Notes: a model not told the origin generated them from the sequence alone. 64,000 nucleotides of DNA from Streptomyces olivochromogenes (GCF_001514115.1 NZ_KQ948454.1:186001-250000), one strand, 5' to 3'; counted from the first letter of the stretch, positions 16,739 to 26,185 are shown. A program made the numbers and translations.

Positions 16739-18028
16739 TCACGTGCGGGACAGCGTGCCGCACGCCTCCTTGCCGGAGTGCTCGATGTCCCGGCTGCGGT
16801 CGTACGGGTCGGTCGTGGGCCCCGTCGGAGGCGCGCCGGTGGGGGCGGCCGAGTCGAACTGGGGGTGCAGGAAACCGTCGTAGACATCGCAGGCGGTGTT
16901 GCCGAGGTTCTGGTCGTACCGGGTGATCGCCAGCTTGCCGGGAGTGGCCTGGTACTTCCGCGGGTCGAGGAGTTCGAGGTCGAGGACGCGGCGCACGATG
17001 GTGCGGGCCACCTCGGTCGAGCCCCCGCCGGAACCCTCGGCCGGCGCCCCCGACGTCTCCGTCGTCCCCGTCGTCCCCGGCGCCTTCGATGCCCGGTCCG
17101 CCTGAATCAGGGGGTAGACGAAGGTGTAGTCCATGTGGATGGCGACGGACGCGTGTGCGCCCGCCTTGAACGTCATCCGGCCACGGACCTTGACAACATC
17201 CCCGGCCGGCCGCACCTCGGCCGGGTCGAACCGGCTGAAGAGCATCAGCGGATCGTGCTTCTTGCCCGGCGCGCGCAGCCAGCTGTTCACGTCGTCGAGC
17301 ATGCGGGGCTGCTTCGGGTCGAGAACGGCGAGCGCGCTCTCGGGACGCTCACCCCGCAGGGTCCCCGGGGCCAGGTTCGCCCCGACGAGCAGGGTCTTCG
17401 CCCGCTTCAGGGCCGCGGCCACCTGCGCGCTAGTGAACGTACCGACCGGCGTCGCCTTCGGTACGACGATGGCGGCGGCGCCGTCGGCCCAGCGCTCGGC
17501 GGGCGAGCCGGCGAACGGCCTGTCGAGGGTGGGCGTGTCGGGCGCGGCACTGGAGGGAGCGGCGGTCGGAGGCGCGGTCTCGGCGGGCAGCGCGGCGGCG
17601 GACGCACCCCCCGACGGCGAACCGGACGACGCGTCGGACGACGTGCCGAAGGGGTCGCCCGGCAGCAGCGACGGCTTGACCGCCACCAGCGCCACGGCGA
17701 CCGCGACGGGCACGCCGAGGATCGCCCACAGCCGGCGCCGACGGGCCGCGCGCCCGTCCATCTCCCTGCCCCAAGCTCTCGACTTCGCTCGACCAGGGGG
17801 GACCCCCATGGCCGGACCCGTTCGCCACCCCTCCGGCTGGGCGCCCTTGGCGTCCTTCTGCCGGAGCCGTTCGGTCACCATGCGCGCCCGGGCGGACGGC
17901 TCCTTCGGCGCCGAACTGCGGATGTCACGTTCGGTGTCGCGAGCGAACCGCTCCCACACGTCGTCGGGGACGGAGGGTTGCTCGAACTCCCCGGATTCCC
18001 CCGCCCCTTCGGGCTGCTTGTCAGACAC
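16739..18028 (-). CDS. Single-pass membrane protein with extracytoplasmic domain
   Basis: A 429-residue protein. The cytoplasmic N-terminus (1-92) is charged and includes PDDVWERFARDTERDIRSSA. A transmembrane helix lies near 97-119 (LWAILGVPVAVAVALVAV), followed by a Ser/Ala/Pro linker and an external domain of about 250 residues (RWADGAAAIVVPKATPVG, CDVYDGFLHPQF). The architecture resembles anti-sigma or lipoprotein-like sensors, but I do not recognise the family. The start GTG TCT GAC at 18028 has a weak binding site. Residues 74-88 (MGVPPGRAKSRAWGR) come from a small Streptomyces repeat at 17767-17809 that reads in frame. Confidence 0.78.
   Translation of the reverse strand: MSDKQPEGAGESGEFEQPSVPDDVWERFARDTERDIRSSAPKEPSARARMVTERLRQKDAKGAQPEGWRTGPAMGVPPGRAKSRAWGREMDGRAARRRRLWAILGVPVAVAVALVAVKPSLLPGDPFGTSSDASSGSPSGGASAAALPAETAPPTAAPSSAAPDTPTLDRPFAGSPAERWADGAAAIVVPKATPVGTFTSAQVAAALKRAKTLLVGANLAPGTLRGERPESALAVLDPKQPRMLDDVNSWLRAPGKKHDPLMLFSRFDPAEVRPAGDVVKVRGRMTFKAGAHASVAIHMDYTFVYPLIQADRASKAPGTTGTTETSGAPAEGSGGGSTEVARTIVRRVLDLELLDPRKYQATPGKLAITRYDQNLGNTACDVYDGFLHPQFDSAAPTGAPPTGPTTDPYDRSRDIEHSGKEACGTLSRT
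17767..17809. repeat. Small Streptomyces repeat inside a coding sequence
   Basis: The element reads CCCAAGCTCTCGACTTCGCT then CGACCAGGGGGGACCCCCAT. I know near-identical copies as dispersed small repeats in Streptomyces. The end contains the palindrome GGGGG-GA-CCCCC. Here it lies in frame in the membrane protein gene and supplies about 15 residues just before the transmembrane helix. Confidence 0.75.
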
Positions 18029-18251
18029 GAAGATCAGTTTTAAGTGGATCGAAAGCCTGTACACAAGGCAGATCCACGCAGATCCGTGTGTGACACAGCC
18101 CACATAAGAATTCTGTGAGTGAAGGCACAACCGTTCTCAGGTTTCGCGGGTCACACCTGCTGAACCAACGGCCACACCCGCGCCCCACACGCGGAGGCCT
18201 CATCCCATACGAGTACCGTGACGACGCGGTACCGGACTTTCCGAGGTCTTC

Positions 18252-19232
18252 ATGAAGCTTCGCCGTGCCATGGCCCTGGCGGCCGCAACGGCAGCAATAG
18301 CCCCTCTGGCGCTGCTTTCGGCGCCGGCCGCGTTCGCGGAGGAGACTCCCTCCCCCACCGCGACGGTGTCCGAGACCGCGAGCGAGCCCGCGTCGGCGAC
18401 CCCGACCGAGACCACTCCCGCGCCCTCCGAGACCCCGTCCGCGTCGGCGACCGAGACCACTCCGACGCCGAGCGCCTCCGCCACCGCCACCACCACGACC
18501 TCCGCGACCCCCGCGCCGAGCACCACGTCGCCGGAGCCGTCCGACACGCCGGAGCCCGAGCCGTCCGAGTGCCAGGACTCCAAGGTCGACGTCTCCATCT
18601 CCGGCCTGCCCGGCAAGATCGCGGCGGGCAGTGGTTGGCACAAGTTCTCCCTGAACGTGCTCAACAACTCCAAGTCCACGCTGAACGAGCTCGGCTTCTT
18701 CGCCGGCGCGTCCTCCGACAAGGCGGGCGACGACCTCTTCCAGAGCAAGAAGGTCCAGCTCCAGGCATACAACGAGGACACCAAGGCCTGGGAGGACGTC
18801 GACTCCGAGGGTTACGCGGTCGGCTACGTCGGTTACACCGACGAGCTCAAGCCCGACTACGAGGTCGACATCCCGCTCCGTATCAACGTGAAGTCCAGCG
18901 CCCCGGTCGGCGCCGGCTTCTCGCTCGGCGCCAGCATCTACGGCGACACGGACGGCCAGTGCACGGGCTTCGGCGAGGTCGCGTACAAGTTCCAGATCGT
19001 CTCCTCGGGTACCGACACCGATGGCACCAAGCCGCAGGAAGGCGGCAAGGTTCCGGTCTCGGACAAGCCGGCCGACAAGGGCAACACGCCTGAGGTCAAC
19101 GGCAGCCTCGCCGAGACCGGCTCCAGCTCCGCCCTGCCGATGATCGCGCTCGCCGGTGGCATCGCCGTCGTCGCCGGTGCGGGTGCGGTGTTCGTGGTGC
19201 GGCGTCGCAAGTCGGGTGACGCGACCGCGTAA
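18252..19232 (+). CDS. LAETG-type sortase substrate, cell-surface protein
   Basis: A 326-residue secreted protein predicted to be anchored to peptidoglycan by sortase. A signal peptide of about 29 residues ends at AFA before EETPSP. A Thr/Pro/Ser-rich stalk (about 30-105) precedes a globular region with one Cys (about 110-265). The sorting signal LAETG (286-290) is followed by a hydrophobic helix and RRRK. LAXTG motifs are used by class E sortases of Streptomyces. The ATG at 18252 has GAGG upstream. No sortase gene is in the window. Confidence 0.9.
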   Translation: MKLRRAMALAAATAAIAPLALLSAPAAFAEETPSPTATVSETASEPASATPTETTPAPSETPSASATETTPTPSASATATTTTSATPAPSTTSPEPSDTPEPEPSECQDSKVDVSISGLPGKIAAGSGWHKFSLNVLNNSKSTLNELGFFAGASSDKAGDDLFQSKKVQLQAYNEDTKAWEDVDSEGYAVGYVGYTDELKPDYEVDIPLRINVKSSAPVGAGFSLGASIYGDTDGQCTGFGEVAYKFQIVSSGTDTDGTKPQEGGKVPVSDKPADKGNTPEVNGSLAETGSSSALPMIALAGGIAVVAGAGAVFVVRRRKSGDATA

Positions 19233-19274
19233 GCGGTGAGCGACACACCCACGTAGGCAGCACGCCTCGTAAGA

Positions 19275-19316
19275 GAAGAAGGACCTGGGCTCGGAGGGGG
19301 GCACAGGTCCTTCTTC
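19275..19316 (+). terminator. Terminator after the LAETG protein gene
   Basis: GAAGAAGGACCTG (19275-19287) and CAGGTCCTTCTTC (19304-19316) are perfect inverse complements, 13 bp, with a G-rich 16-base loop. The stem starts 43 bases after the stop. Confidence 0.8.
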
Positions 19317-19355
19317 GCGTTCACATGAGCCGTCTGCCCCTTGTGTGCTGCCAAC

Positions 19356-19400
19356 AGCTGTAAGCAGTACGGCTGTACTGCTTACAGCTGTACTGCTTAC
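19356..19400. terminator. Long hairpin with an extra arm copy at the oxidoreductase gene end
   Basis: AGCTGTAAGCAGTAC (19356-19370) pairs perfectly with GTACTGCTTACAGCT (19375-19389) over a GGCT loop. GTACTGCTTAC is then repeated at 19390-19400, and that copy supplies the TAA stop of the oxidoreductase gene (19397-19399). The hairpin would terminate the minus-strand transcript. The extra arm allows two alternative foldings. Confidence 0.75.
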
Positions 19401-21202
19401 GACTTCGGGGGCACCGTCGGCATCCCCAGGAACGGCAGCCGCAGCGCGCCGAAGGCGTCCGCGGGCACCGCCGGGTCACGGGGCTCGACCGGCTTCAGAC
19501 GCTCGTACGCCGCTCCCGGCGCCGGACGCGGGTCCGCCTCGCCCTTGTTGGGCCAGTACGACATCGCGCGTTCGGCCTGGGCGGTGATGGTGAGCGACGG
19601 GTTCACCCCGAGGTTCGCGGAGACCGCGGCACCGTCGACGACGGAGATGCCCGGGTGGCCGTACAGCCGGTGGTACGGGTCGATCACGCCGGTCTCCCGG
19701 GAGTCGCCGATCGGGCAGCCGCCCAGGAAGTGCGCGGTCAGCGGCGTTCCCATCAGCTCGCCCACGTTGCTGCCCGCGAAGCCGTTGATCTCCGCGGCGA
19801 CGGCGGAAGCCGCCTCGGACGCGGCCCTGATCTGCTTGGGGTTGGCCGCGCCGTGCCCCTGCCGGGCCGTCAGCAGGCCCTTCCCCGCGCCCTTCGGCTT
19901 CAGGTAGGTCGTCAGGGAGTTGTCCAGCGACTGCATCACCAGACCGATGATGGTCCGCTCGGACCAGCGGCGGTTGGAGAGCGAGCGGAGCACGAGGAGC
20001 GGGTGCCTCGCCGCGTTCGCCAGCCATCCCGCCACCCTCGACGAGCCCTCCGCGTAGGGGACCTGGAGGATGGACAGGCCGCCCATGGCGTTCGAACCCT
20101 TGCCGTAGCGGACGGGCTCGATGTGGGTGTTCTCGTCCGGGTGGATCGACGACGTGATGGCGACACCCTGGGTGAAGTCGGCCTTGGGTGTGCCGTGCGC
20201 CTTGCGGTAGCGGCGGTTGTCGGTCTGCGCGCCCACCAGCGCCTCCGAGTTGGTGCGGGTCAGCTCGCCCAGCCTCGGGGAGAGGTAGGGCAGCTGGCCG
20301 CCCGCCTTCATCCGGTGCAGCAGTGTCTGCGTGCCGTAGGTACCCGCGGCGATGACGACCCTGCGCGCCTTGAGCGTCCGCCCCGCGCCCTTGCGTTTCC
20401 CGTCCGTGGGCAGGGTGGCGACGGCGTATCCGCCCTGCGAGTCGTCGGTGACGGACACGACGGTGGTCATCGGGTGCACGACCGCGCCCGCCTTCTCCGC
20501 CAGGTACAGGTAGTTCTCGTTGAGGGTGTTCTTCGCGCCGTGCCGGCAGCCGGTCATGCACTCGCCGCACTCGGTGCACGCCTTACGGGCGGGTCCGGCG
20601 CCCCCGAAGTAGGGGTCCTCCACCTCACCGCCGGGCCCGGCCTTCGCCGTACCGTCCGCGTCCTGCCCGTCACCGAAGAAGACACCGACCGGCGCCATGT
20701 GGAAGGTGTCGCCGACGCCCATCCGCTGTGCGGCCGCCTTGAGATGGACGTCGGAGGGGGTCATCGTCGGGTTGAGCCGGACGCCGAGCATGCGGCGGGC
20801 CTGGTCGTAGTACGGCTTCAGCTCCGCCTGCCAGTCGGTGATGTCCTTCCACTGCGGGTCGTCGAAGAAGGCCTTCGGCGGTACGTAGAGGGTGTTGGCG
20901 TAGTTCAGGGAGCCGCCGCCGACTCCGGCGCCCGCCAGCACCATGACGTTGCCCAGCAGATGGATGCGCTGGATGCCGTACATGCCGAGCGCCGGCGCCC
21001 ACAGGTACTTCTTGATGTCCCAGGAGTTCTTGGGCAGCGCGTCGCGGGTGAAGCGACGGCCGGCTTCCAACACGCCTACGCGGTAGCCCTTTTCGGTGAG
21101 CCTGAGGGCCGTGACCGAGCCACCGAAGCCGGAGCCGACGACGATGACGTCGTAGTCGTAAGCGGTGTCGTCCGGGTTGTGGACGGAGTTCTCCTGTGAC
21201 AC
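19397..21202 (-). CDS. GMC-type oxidoreductase, ChoD-like, with cysteine cluster
   Basis: A 601-residue FAD enzyme of the glucose-methanol-choline/cholesterol oxidase class. The dinucleotide fold is at the N-terminus (DVIVVGSGFGGSVTALRL). The C-terminal NPSLTITAQAERAM box is typical of the class. Near residue 210 it has CTECGECMTGCRHGAKN, a C-x2-C-x2-C-x3-C cluster that could hold an iron-sulfur centre, seen also in ChoD-like actinobacterial proteins. The substrate is unknown and a sterol is not proven. The GTG start has a GAGGAG-like site upstream. An aldehyde dehydrogenase gene lies 68 bp upstream on the same strand, so the pair may oxidise an alcohol and then its aldehyde. Confidence 0.9.
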   Translation of the reverse strand: MSQENSVHNPDDTAYDYDVIVVGSGFGGSVTALRLTEKGYRVGVLEAGRRFTRDALPKNSWDIKKYLWAPALGMYGIQRIHLLGNVMVLAGAGVGGGSLNYANTLYVPPKAFFDDPQWKDITDWQAELKPYYDQARRMLGVRLNPTMTPSDVHLKAAAQRMGVGDTFHMAPVGVFFGDGQDADGTAKAGPGGEVEDPYFGGAGPARKACTECGECMTGCRHGAKNTLNENYLYLAEKAGAVVHPMTTVVSVTDDSQGGYAVATLPTDGKRKGAGRTLKARRVVIAAGTYGTQTLLHRMKAGGQLPYLSPRLGELTRTNSEALVGAQTDNRRYRKAHGTPKADFTQGVAITSSIHPDENTHIEPVRYGKGSNAMGGLSILQVPYAEGSSRVAGWLANAARHPLLVLRSLSNRRWSERTIIGLVMQSLDNSLTTYLKPKGAGKGLLTARQGHGAANPKQIRAASEAASAVAAEINGFAGSNVGELMGTPLTAHFLGGCPIGDSRETGVIDPYHRLYGHPGISVVDGAAVSANLGVNPSLTITAQAERAMSYWPNKGEADPRPAPGAAYERLKPVEPRDPAVPADAFGALRLPFLGMPTVPPKS

Positions 21203-21270
21203 GTGCTGCTCTCCTCATTGAGAACGTGGTGCGGCCTGACGGAGCCCTTGCCAGGCCCACGCCGGGGCCC

Positions 21271-22908
21271 TTATCGCAGCCGGAGCGCCTTCATCACCCT
21301 CAGGCTGCGGCTCATGAACTGCGCGTACTTCTCGTCGTCCATGCCGAGCGAGGGCGCCATCGGCAGCAGCCGCTGCTGGGCGACGGTCTGCGCCTCGGTG
21401 TACTTGAGGATGCCCTCGGAGCCGTGCCGGCGGCCGAGGCCGGAGTCCTTCATGCCGCCCATCGGCGACTGGACACTGCCGTACGCGGGCGCGTATCCCT
21501 CGTTGACGTTGACCGTGCCGGTGCGCAGCCGCGCCGCGACCGCGCGTCCGCGCCGCCCGTCCTTCGTCCAGACGGAGGAGTTGAGGCCGTACGACGTGGA
21601 GTTGGCGAGTTCGACGACCTCGTCGTCCGTCTTGAAGCGGTAGAGGGAGACGACGGGCCCGAAGGTCTCCTCGTTGCAGACGGCCATGGGGGCTTCCACG
21701 CCGTCGAGGATGGTGGGCTCGTAGAAGTAGGGGCCGATGTCGGGGCGGGCGACGCCACCGGCGACGACCTTCGCGCCCTTCGCGACCGCCTCCTCCACAT
21801 GCCGGGTCACGGTCTCCAGCTGCCGCTCCCCCACCAGCGAGCCCATGTCGGCGCCGTAGGCGAGGGAGGTGCCGAGCCGCATCGCCTTGGTCCGGGCGGC
21901 GAAGCGCTCCGCGAACGCGTCGGCGACGGACTCGTGGACGTACAACCGCTCGATGGAGATGCAGAGCTGCCCCGCGGAGGAGAAGCAGGCGCGGACGGCG
22001 CCCGCGGCGGCCTTGTCGATGTCGGCGTCCTCCAGGACCACCATCGCGTTCTTGCCGCCGAGCTCGAGGGAGACGCCGACGAGCCGGGCGGCGGCGCCCT
22101 GGGCGACCTCGCGGCCGGTCCGGGTGGACCCGGTGAAGGAGACGTAGTCGGCGTGCTTGACGACCTCCGGGCCGACGACCGGACCGTCCCCGATGACGAC
22201 CTGGAAGACCTCGGCGGGCAGCCCGGCCTCGACGAGCAGGTCGCGCGCCCACAGGGCGGTGAGGCAGGTCTCGGTGTCCGGCTTCATGACGACCGCGTTG
22301 CCCGCGACGAAGGCCGGAAGCGCGTCGCCGACGGAGAGTTCGAGGGGGTAGTTCCAGGGCGCGATCTGACCCACGACACCGCGCGGGTGGCGCAGTTCGG
22401 TGACCTTGGTGAGGGTGGGCATGGCCCCGGCGTGCCGCTTGGGGCGGAGGTAGGCGGGGGCCTTCCTGCCGTAGTGGCGGGCGGCCACGACGACGGCCTG
22501 CACCTCTTCGTGCGCGTGCAGCCGGGCCTTGCCCGTCTCCAGCTGGATGAGGTCGAGCACCTCGGCCTGGCGGGCGAGCACCAGGTCGTGGAAGCGGAGC
22601 AGGACGGCCGCGCGCTGCCGTACGGGCGTGGCACCCCAGGCGACCTGCGCCTTACGGGCCCGCTCGAAGGCCTCCTGTACGTCCTCGGGGGTGGACTCGG
22701 GCAGGTCGGCCAGCTTCTCGCCGGTGAACGGGGTGTGGTTGGCGGTCCGTCCGGAGCCGACGACACCCTTGGTGAGCTGCGCGACCAGCTCGGGCGTGAC
22801 CACGTCGGCGGCGGTGCGGGCGCCCACGGGGGCGGGGGCGAGGGGGTTGGTGCCGGTCTTTTCCGACTTGACCGTGCCGGTGTTTTCCGAGGCCTGCGAG
22901 TCCGTCAT
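21271..22908 (-). CDS. NAD(P)-dependent aldehyde dehydrogenase, succinate-semialdehyde type
   Basis: A 545-residue aldehyde dehydrogenase. The cofactor and catalytic motifs are present: PWNYPLELSVGDALPAFVAGN, FTGSTRTGREV, the general-base Glu in LELGGKN, and the nucleophile Cys in SAGQLCISIERL. It most resembles succinate-semialdehyde dehydrogenases (GabD2 type), which make succinate, but the true substrate is not certain. An N-terminal extension of about 35 residues is low in structure. It is followed 68 bp later by the GMC oxidoreductase on the same strand. Confidence 0.92.
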   Translation of the reverse strand: MTDSQASENTGTVKSEKTGTNPLAPAPVGARTAADVVTPELVAQLTKGVVGSGRTANHTPFTGEKLADLPESTPEDVQEAFERARKAQVAWGATPVRQRAAVLLRFHDLVLARQAEVLDLIQLETGKARLHAHEEVQAVVVAARHYGRKAPAYLRPKRHAGAMPTLTKVTELRHPRGVVGQIAPWNYPLELSVGDALPAFVAGNAVVMKPDTETCLTALWARDLLVEAGLPAEVFQVVIGDGPVVGPEVVKHADYVSFTGSTRTGREVAQGAAARLVGVSLELGGKNAMVVLEDADIDKAAAGAVRACFSSAGQLCISIERLYVHESVADAFAERFAARTKAMRLGTSLAYGADMGSLVGERQLETVTRHVEEAVAKGAKVVAGGVARPDIGPYFYEPTILDGVEAPMAVCNEETFGPVVSLYRFKTDDEVVELANSTSYGLNSSVWTKDGRRGRAVAARLRTGTVNVNEGYAPAYGSVQSPMGGMKDSGLGRRHGSEGILKYTEAQTVAQQRLLPMAPSLGMDDEKYAQFMSRSLRVMKALRLR

Positions 22909-23062
22909 GAGGCGCAGCGTATGACGGAGCGGGGGCTTTGGGTACCCGTTGGTAACCCGCTTTCACCGACTGCACACACCGCGCCAGTGGGCACTGGCAG
23001 GGAACGCCCTGATCAGGGCGTTGTTCGGGCGGCGGGTGTCGATTCGGGGCCGGCCGGCTTGG

Positions 23063-23668
23063 TCAGTTCTCCGCGTCCGCTCCGGCCGCGAACTGTGAGG
23101 TGTCGAGGTCGAAGTCGAAGGGCGGGGGAACATGCAGGGACGTACCGAAGGTGACCGTCGTCCGCGACCGATAGCCCTTCGGGGACGGGTCCCAGAACGC
23201 GGTGATCTCCCCCACCTGCATGTCCAGCACCAGATACACGGGAACGACGCGCCCGTACGTGTCCAGCTTGTCGAGCCAGTCGGCGTCCTTGGTGGATGCG
23301 GAGGTCAGCTCCGCGACGAGGGAGAGCGCGGCACCGTCGGCGTGTCGGCCTTCGGCTTCGAAGGCGGATTCGTCGGCTACGTGGAGGTCGGGGCCGAATC
23401 CGCGCTCGGAGCGGGGGAACGTGAAGAGAAACGGCGCCACGTCCACGTCGTGCCCCTCCGGCGCATGCGGCTCGAGCTGGAGCCGCAGCGACTTCATCAC
23501 CTTCTTGTAGCGCAACTTCGACCACGGCGACACGACGATCTTCCCCCGGATGAGTTCGGCCTTGTAACCCTCAGGCGTGTCCAGCTCCTCGACGGTCCGA
23601 AGCATGTCCCCAAAGGCTCCGGCCGAAGGAGCGTCTATGGTCGCCGGACGCTCGCTCATGATGGTCAC
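23063..23668 (-). CDS. Uma2 family protein (PD-(D/E)XK-like fold)
   Basis: A 201-residue Uma2/DUF820 protein, a family with a restriction-endonuclease-like fold and many copies in Streptomyces and cyanobacteria. Core residues visible are the Asp in GPDLHVADES, Glu in LVAELTSAS, Lys in WLDKLDTYG and the closing strand VPVYLVLDM. The cellular role is unknown. The GTG at 23668 has GGAGG six bases upstream. A second Uma2 gene lies at 61578-62156. No transposase or restriction partner is adjacent. Confidence 0.88.
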   Translation of the reverse strand: MTIMSERPATIDAPSAGAFGDMLRTVEELDTPEGYKAELIRGKIVVSPWSKLRYKKVMKSLRLQLEPHAPEGHDVDVAPFLFTFPRSERGFGPDLHVADESAFEAEGRHADGAALSLVAELTSASTKDADWLDKLDTYGRVVPVYLVLDMQVGEITAFWDPSPKGYRSRTTVTFGTSLHVPPPFDFDLDTSQFAAGADAEN

Positions 23669-24187
23669 CGCGGTCCTCCACCGATTACAGGGCGTGTCGC
23701 TGCCTCCACGGTAGCGCCGCGCGGACTACGCCGCTCGCAACCGTGGGCCCTCACGCCGCGGCCGCCTGGCCGTCGGCTCGCGGTTCCATCCATCTCGCCC
23801 ATCCGGGAAATCACCACACTTTCGCTTTCCCGACGCACATCGGTGACGACATCGAGCGCCGATGAAATATTGAATCCTTAGGAAGTGCCCCCGTACCGTT
23901 GCTTTGTTGCCATGGGGGGGTACGCGGACACGCAACCCAATGCATTCAAGATCAATTGAACAGAAGTTTCATTTCGCCAGAAGCGTGAACAAATCGACCG
24001 CCGAACAGTGACCTGCAGCACGCTCCAACCCCGCATTTCACCGGGCATTCATGTTGTACGCACTGGCAACTCACGGTATATTCACATCCCTGTCGGCACC
24101 TTCTCCCGCGCACATGGACCTTGGCTTTCGCGGTTTCAAATGCGGCCCAAAACGAGGCGTGCCCCGTCTTGCCAGGAGAACGTGACG
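23669..24187. other. Intergenic region with AT-rich leader of the glycosyltransferase gene
   Basis: There is no gene in these 519 bases. The left 150 bases are ordinary GC-rich DNA upstream of the Uma2 gene. From about 23805 to 24100 the composition falls to roughly half A+T, in strong contrast to the rest of the window. The word ATATTCACAT occurs at about 24078 and again upstream of the second glycosyltransferase at about 26238, so the leaders share ancestry. No clear promoter could be assigned. Confidence 0.6.
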
Positions 24188-26185
24188 ATGGCCACGCCCA
24201 CCGTTTCGGTGATTATCGCTGCCTACAACGCGATGCCCTATGTGACGCGCACCCTTTCCTCGGTCGCCGAGCAAAGCATCGGCCAGGAGCAACTCGAAGT
24301 CATCGTCGTCGACGACGGCTCGACCGACGGGACCGGCGCCGAACTCGATCGGTTGGCCGCCATTCATCCCCAGTGGCTGCGCGTCATCCACCAGGCGAAC
24401 TCCGGCGGACCCGCGGCGCCCCGCAACGCCGGACTCGACCTGGCCCGCGGGAAGTTCGTCTTCTTCCTGGACGCCGACGACTATCTGGGGCCGGAGGCCC
24501 TGGAGCGCATGGTCACCATGGCGGAGAAGAACGGCACAGACGTCGTGCTCGGCAAGATGGTCGGTGTCGGCGGACGCGGCGCGCCCACCTCCATGTTCCG
24601 GCAGAACCAGCCCAAGACGGACGTCTTCACCTCCCGTGTGTACTGGACTCTCAGCCCGATGAAGCTGTTCCGCCGCGAGCTGTTGGAACGGCACGAGCTG
24701 CGCTTCCCGACGGATCTGTCCACCGGCGAGGACCAGCCGTTCGTGGCCAGCGCCTATCTGTACGCGTCCGGGATCTCCGTGGTCGCCGACTACGACTGCA
24801 TCTTCTGGGTCCTGCGGGACGACGGCGGCAACGTCACCACGAGCACCTCGGGCTCCGAACCGCGGCTGCGCTACCTCGCGCGCATGGTCGACCTGATCAC
24901 CGACAAGGTCCCGCCCGGCCCCGGACGCGACCGCATGGCACACCGACACCTCACAGTGGAAGTGCGGACGCTCATCCACTGGCACCTCAAGCTCGAGACC
25001 CGCGACAGCCAGCGCAGGACCCTTGCCCGCCTCGCCGAGATCATCGCCCCGCTGCTGCACGACGGTCTGCGCGAGGAACTCTCGGCGATGGCCTGGCTGC
25101 GCCTCCACTTCGTACGGCACGAAATGCTCGACGAGCTCCTCGAACTCGACCGCTTCGAAGACGAGTTGAACGCGTCCGACGTGGCCACCCCGCTCGTCGT
25201 CGACAAGGGCCGCGCCTACGCCCAGTACCCGTACTTCCGCGACCCCGTACGCGCCGTGCCCGACAACTGCTACGACGTCACCGACCAGGTCGGCGTCCGG
25301 CACCACGTCTCCCGTGCCGAGCTGCGCGGCACCACGCTGCATCTGGCGGGGTACGCGTACCTCCACCGCGTGGCGACCGACGACGTGACCACCGAGCTCG
25401 TGCTCCGCGAGCGTGACAGCGGGACGGAGTACCGCCTCCCCGTCACGCACACCGCCACCCCGAGGCTGGGTGCCCACGAGGACCAGGGCCGGTACACGTA
25501 CGAGATGGCCGGGTTCGAGGCTGCCGTCGGCATCGACAGCGCGGCCGACGGCGCGCCGCTCGCCGACGGACTGTGGGACATCTCCCTGGCCGTCGGGGCG
25601 CAGGGACTCTCGCGCGAGGTACGAATCGGCAGCAAGCGCGCCACCGACGTGTCCGGCGTGTCGGACACCCGTGTCGTGGACACCACTCGAGGCGTTCGTG
25701 CCGTCACCCTGTACACCACCAAGCCGCACGGCAACTTCACACTCGACCTCGGCGAGAAGAAGCACAGGGTGGTGTCGCACCTGAAGCTCGAGGCGACCCG
25801 CTGGAACGCCAGCACCCCCACCGAGCTGCTGATCACCGGTCGGTGGACGTTGGGTGCCTACCCGGACGGCCCGCTGACCCTCGTGCTCGGTAACGACGAG
25901 GGCGCGACCACCGACTTCCCGGTCACGCGCACCGCACACGGCGACACTTTCACTGCGCGCGTGCCGGTCACCGACCTCCCGGCCGGCCTCTGGAACGGCG
26001 AACTGCGTCTCTCCGGCTGGTCTGTGCCCCTGCCCCGACTTCCGAAGGACCTGGCAGCGGCCAAGTGGCGGCGTCGGGGCGTCCCCTGGTACGCGAAGCC
26101 CGTGTCCGGCAGCGGTGCGACGTTCGCCCTCCGGGTGGCGAAGACGGACCTCGTCAGGGCGATCTCCGGCAAGCTCAAGCCCTGA
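24188..26185 (+). CDS. GT2 family glycosyltransferase, copy 1
   Basis: A 665-residue protein with an N-terminal GT-A glycosyltransferase domain (about 1-260). The start VSVIIAAYN, the nucleotide-sugar DDGSTDGT (42-49), the metal-binding DADD (95-98) and the GEDQPF acidic motif near 180 are all present. A helical middle follows to about 340. The C-terminal 300 residues are beta-rich with no recognised domain. It has no membrane helix and probably acts at the cytoplasmic face on a surface glycan or teichoic-type polymer. The start is the ATG at 24188, with GGAG nine bases upstream; a GTG six bases earlier is possible. The tandem paralogue follows at 26349. Confidence 0.9.
   Translation: MATPTVSVIIAAYNAMPYVTRTLSSVAEQSIGQEQLEVIVVDDGSTDGTGAELDRLAAIHPQWLRVIHQANSGGPAAPRNAGLDLARGKFVFFLDADDYLGPEALERMVTMAEKNGTDVVLGKMVGVGGRGAPTSMFRQNQPKTDVFTSRVYWTLSPMKLFRRELLERHELRFPTDLSTGEDQPFVASAYLYASGISVVADYDCIFWVLRDDGGNVTTSTSGSEPRLRYLARMVDLITDKVPPGPGRDRMAHRHLTVEVRTLIHWHLKLETRDSQRRTLARLAEIIAPLLHDGLREELSAMAWLRLHFVRHEMLDELLELDRFEDELNASDVATPLVVDKGRAYAQYPYFRDPVRAVPDNCYDVTDQVGVRHHVSRAELRGTTLHLAGYAYLHRVATDDVTTELVLRERDSGTEYRLPVTHTATPRLGAHEDQGRYTYEMAGFEAAVGIDSAADGAPLADGLWDISLAVGAQGLSREVRIGSKRATDVSGVSDTRVVDTTRGVRAVTLYTTKPHGNFTLDLGEKKHRVVSHLKLEATRWNASTPTELLITGRWTLGAYPDGPLTLVLGNDEGATTDFPVTRTAHGDTFTARVPVTDLPAGLWNGELRLSGWSVPLPRLPKDLAAAKWRRRGVPWYAKPVSGSGATFALRVAKTDLVRAISGKLKP

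Noticed and set aside
24008..24187. N-terminal extension of the first glycosyltransferase
   Set aside because: The frame is open upstream, but the extension has no binding site, is not shared by the paralogue and would begin in the AT-rich leader.
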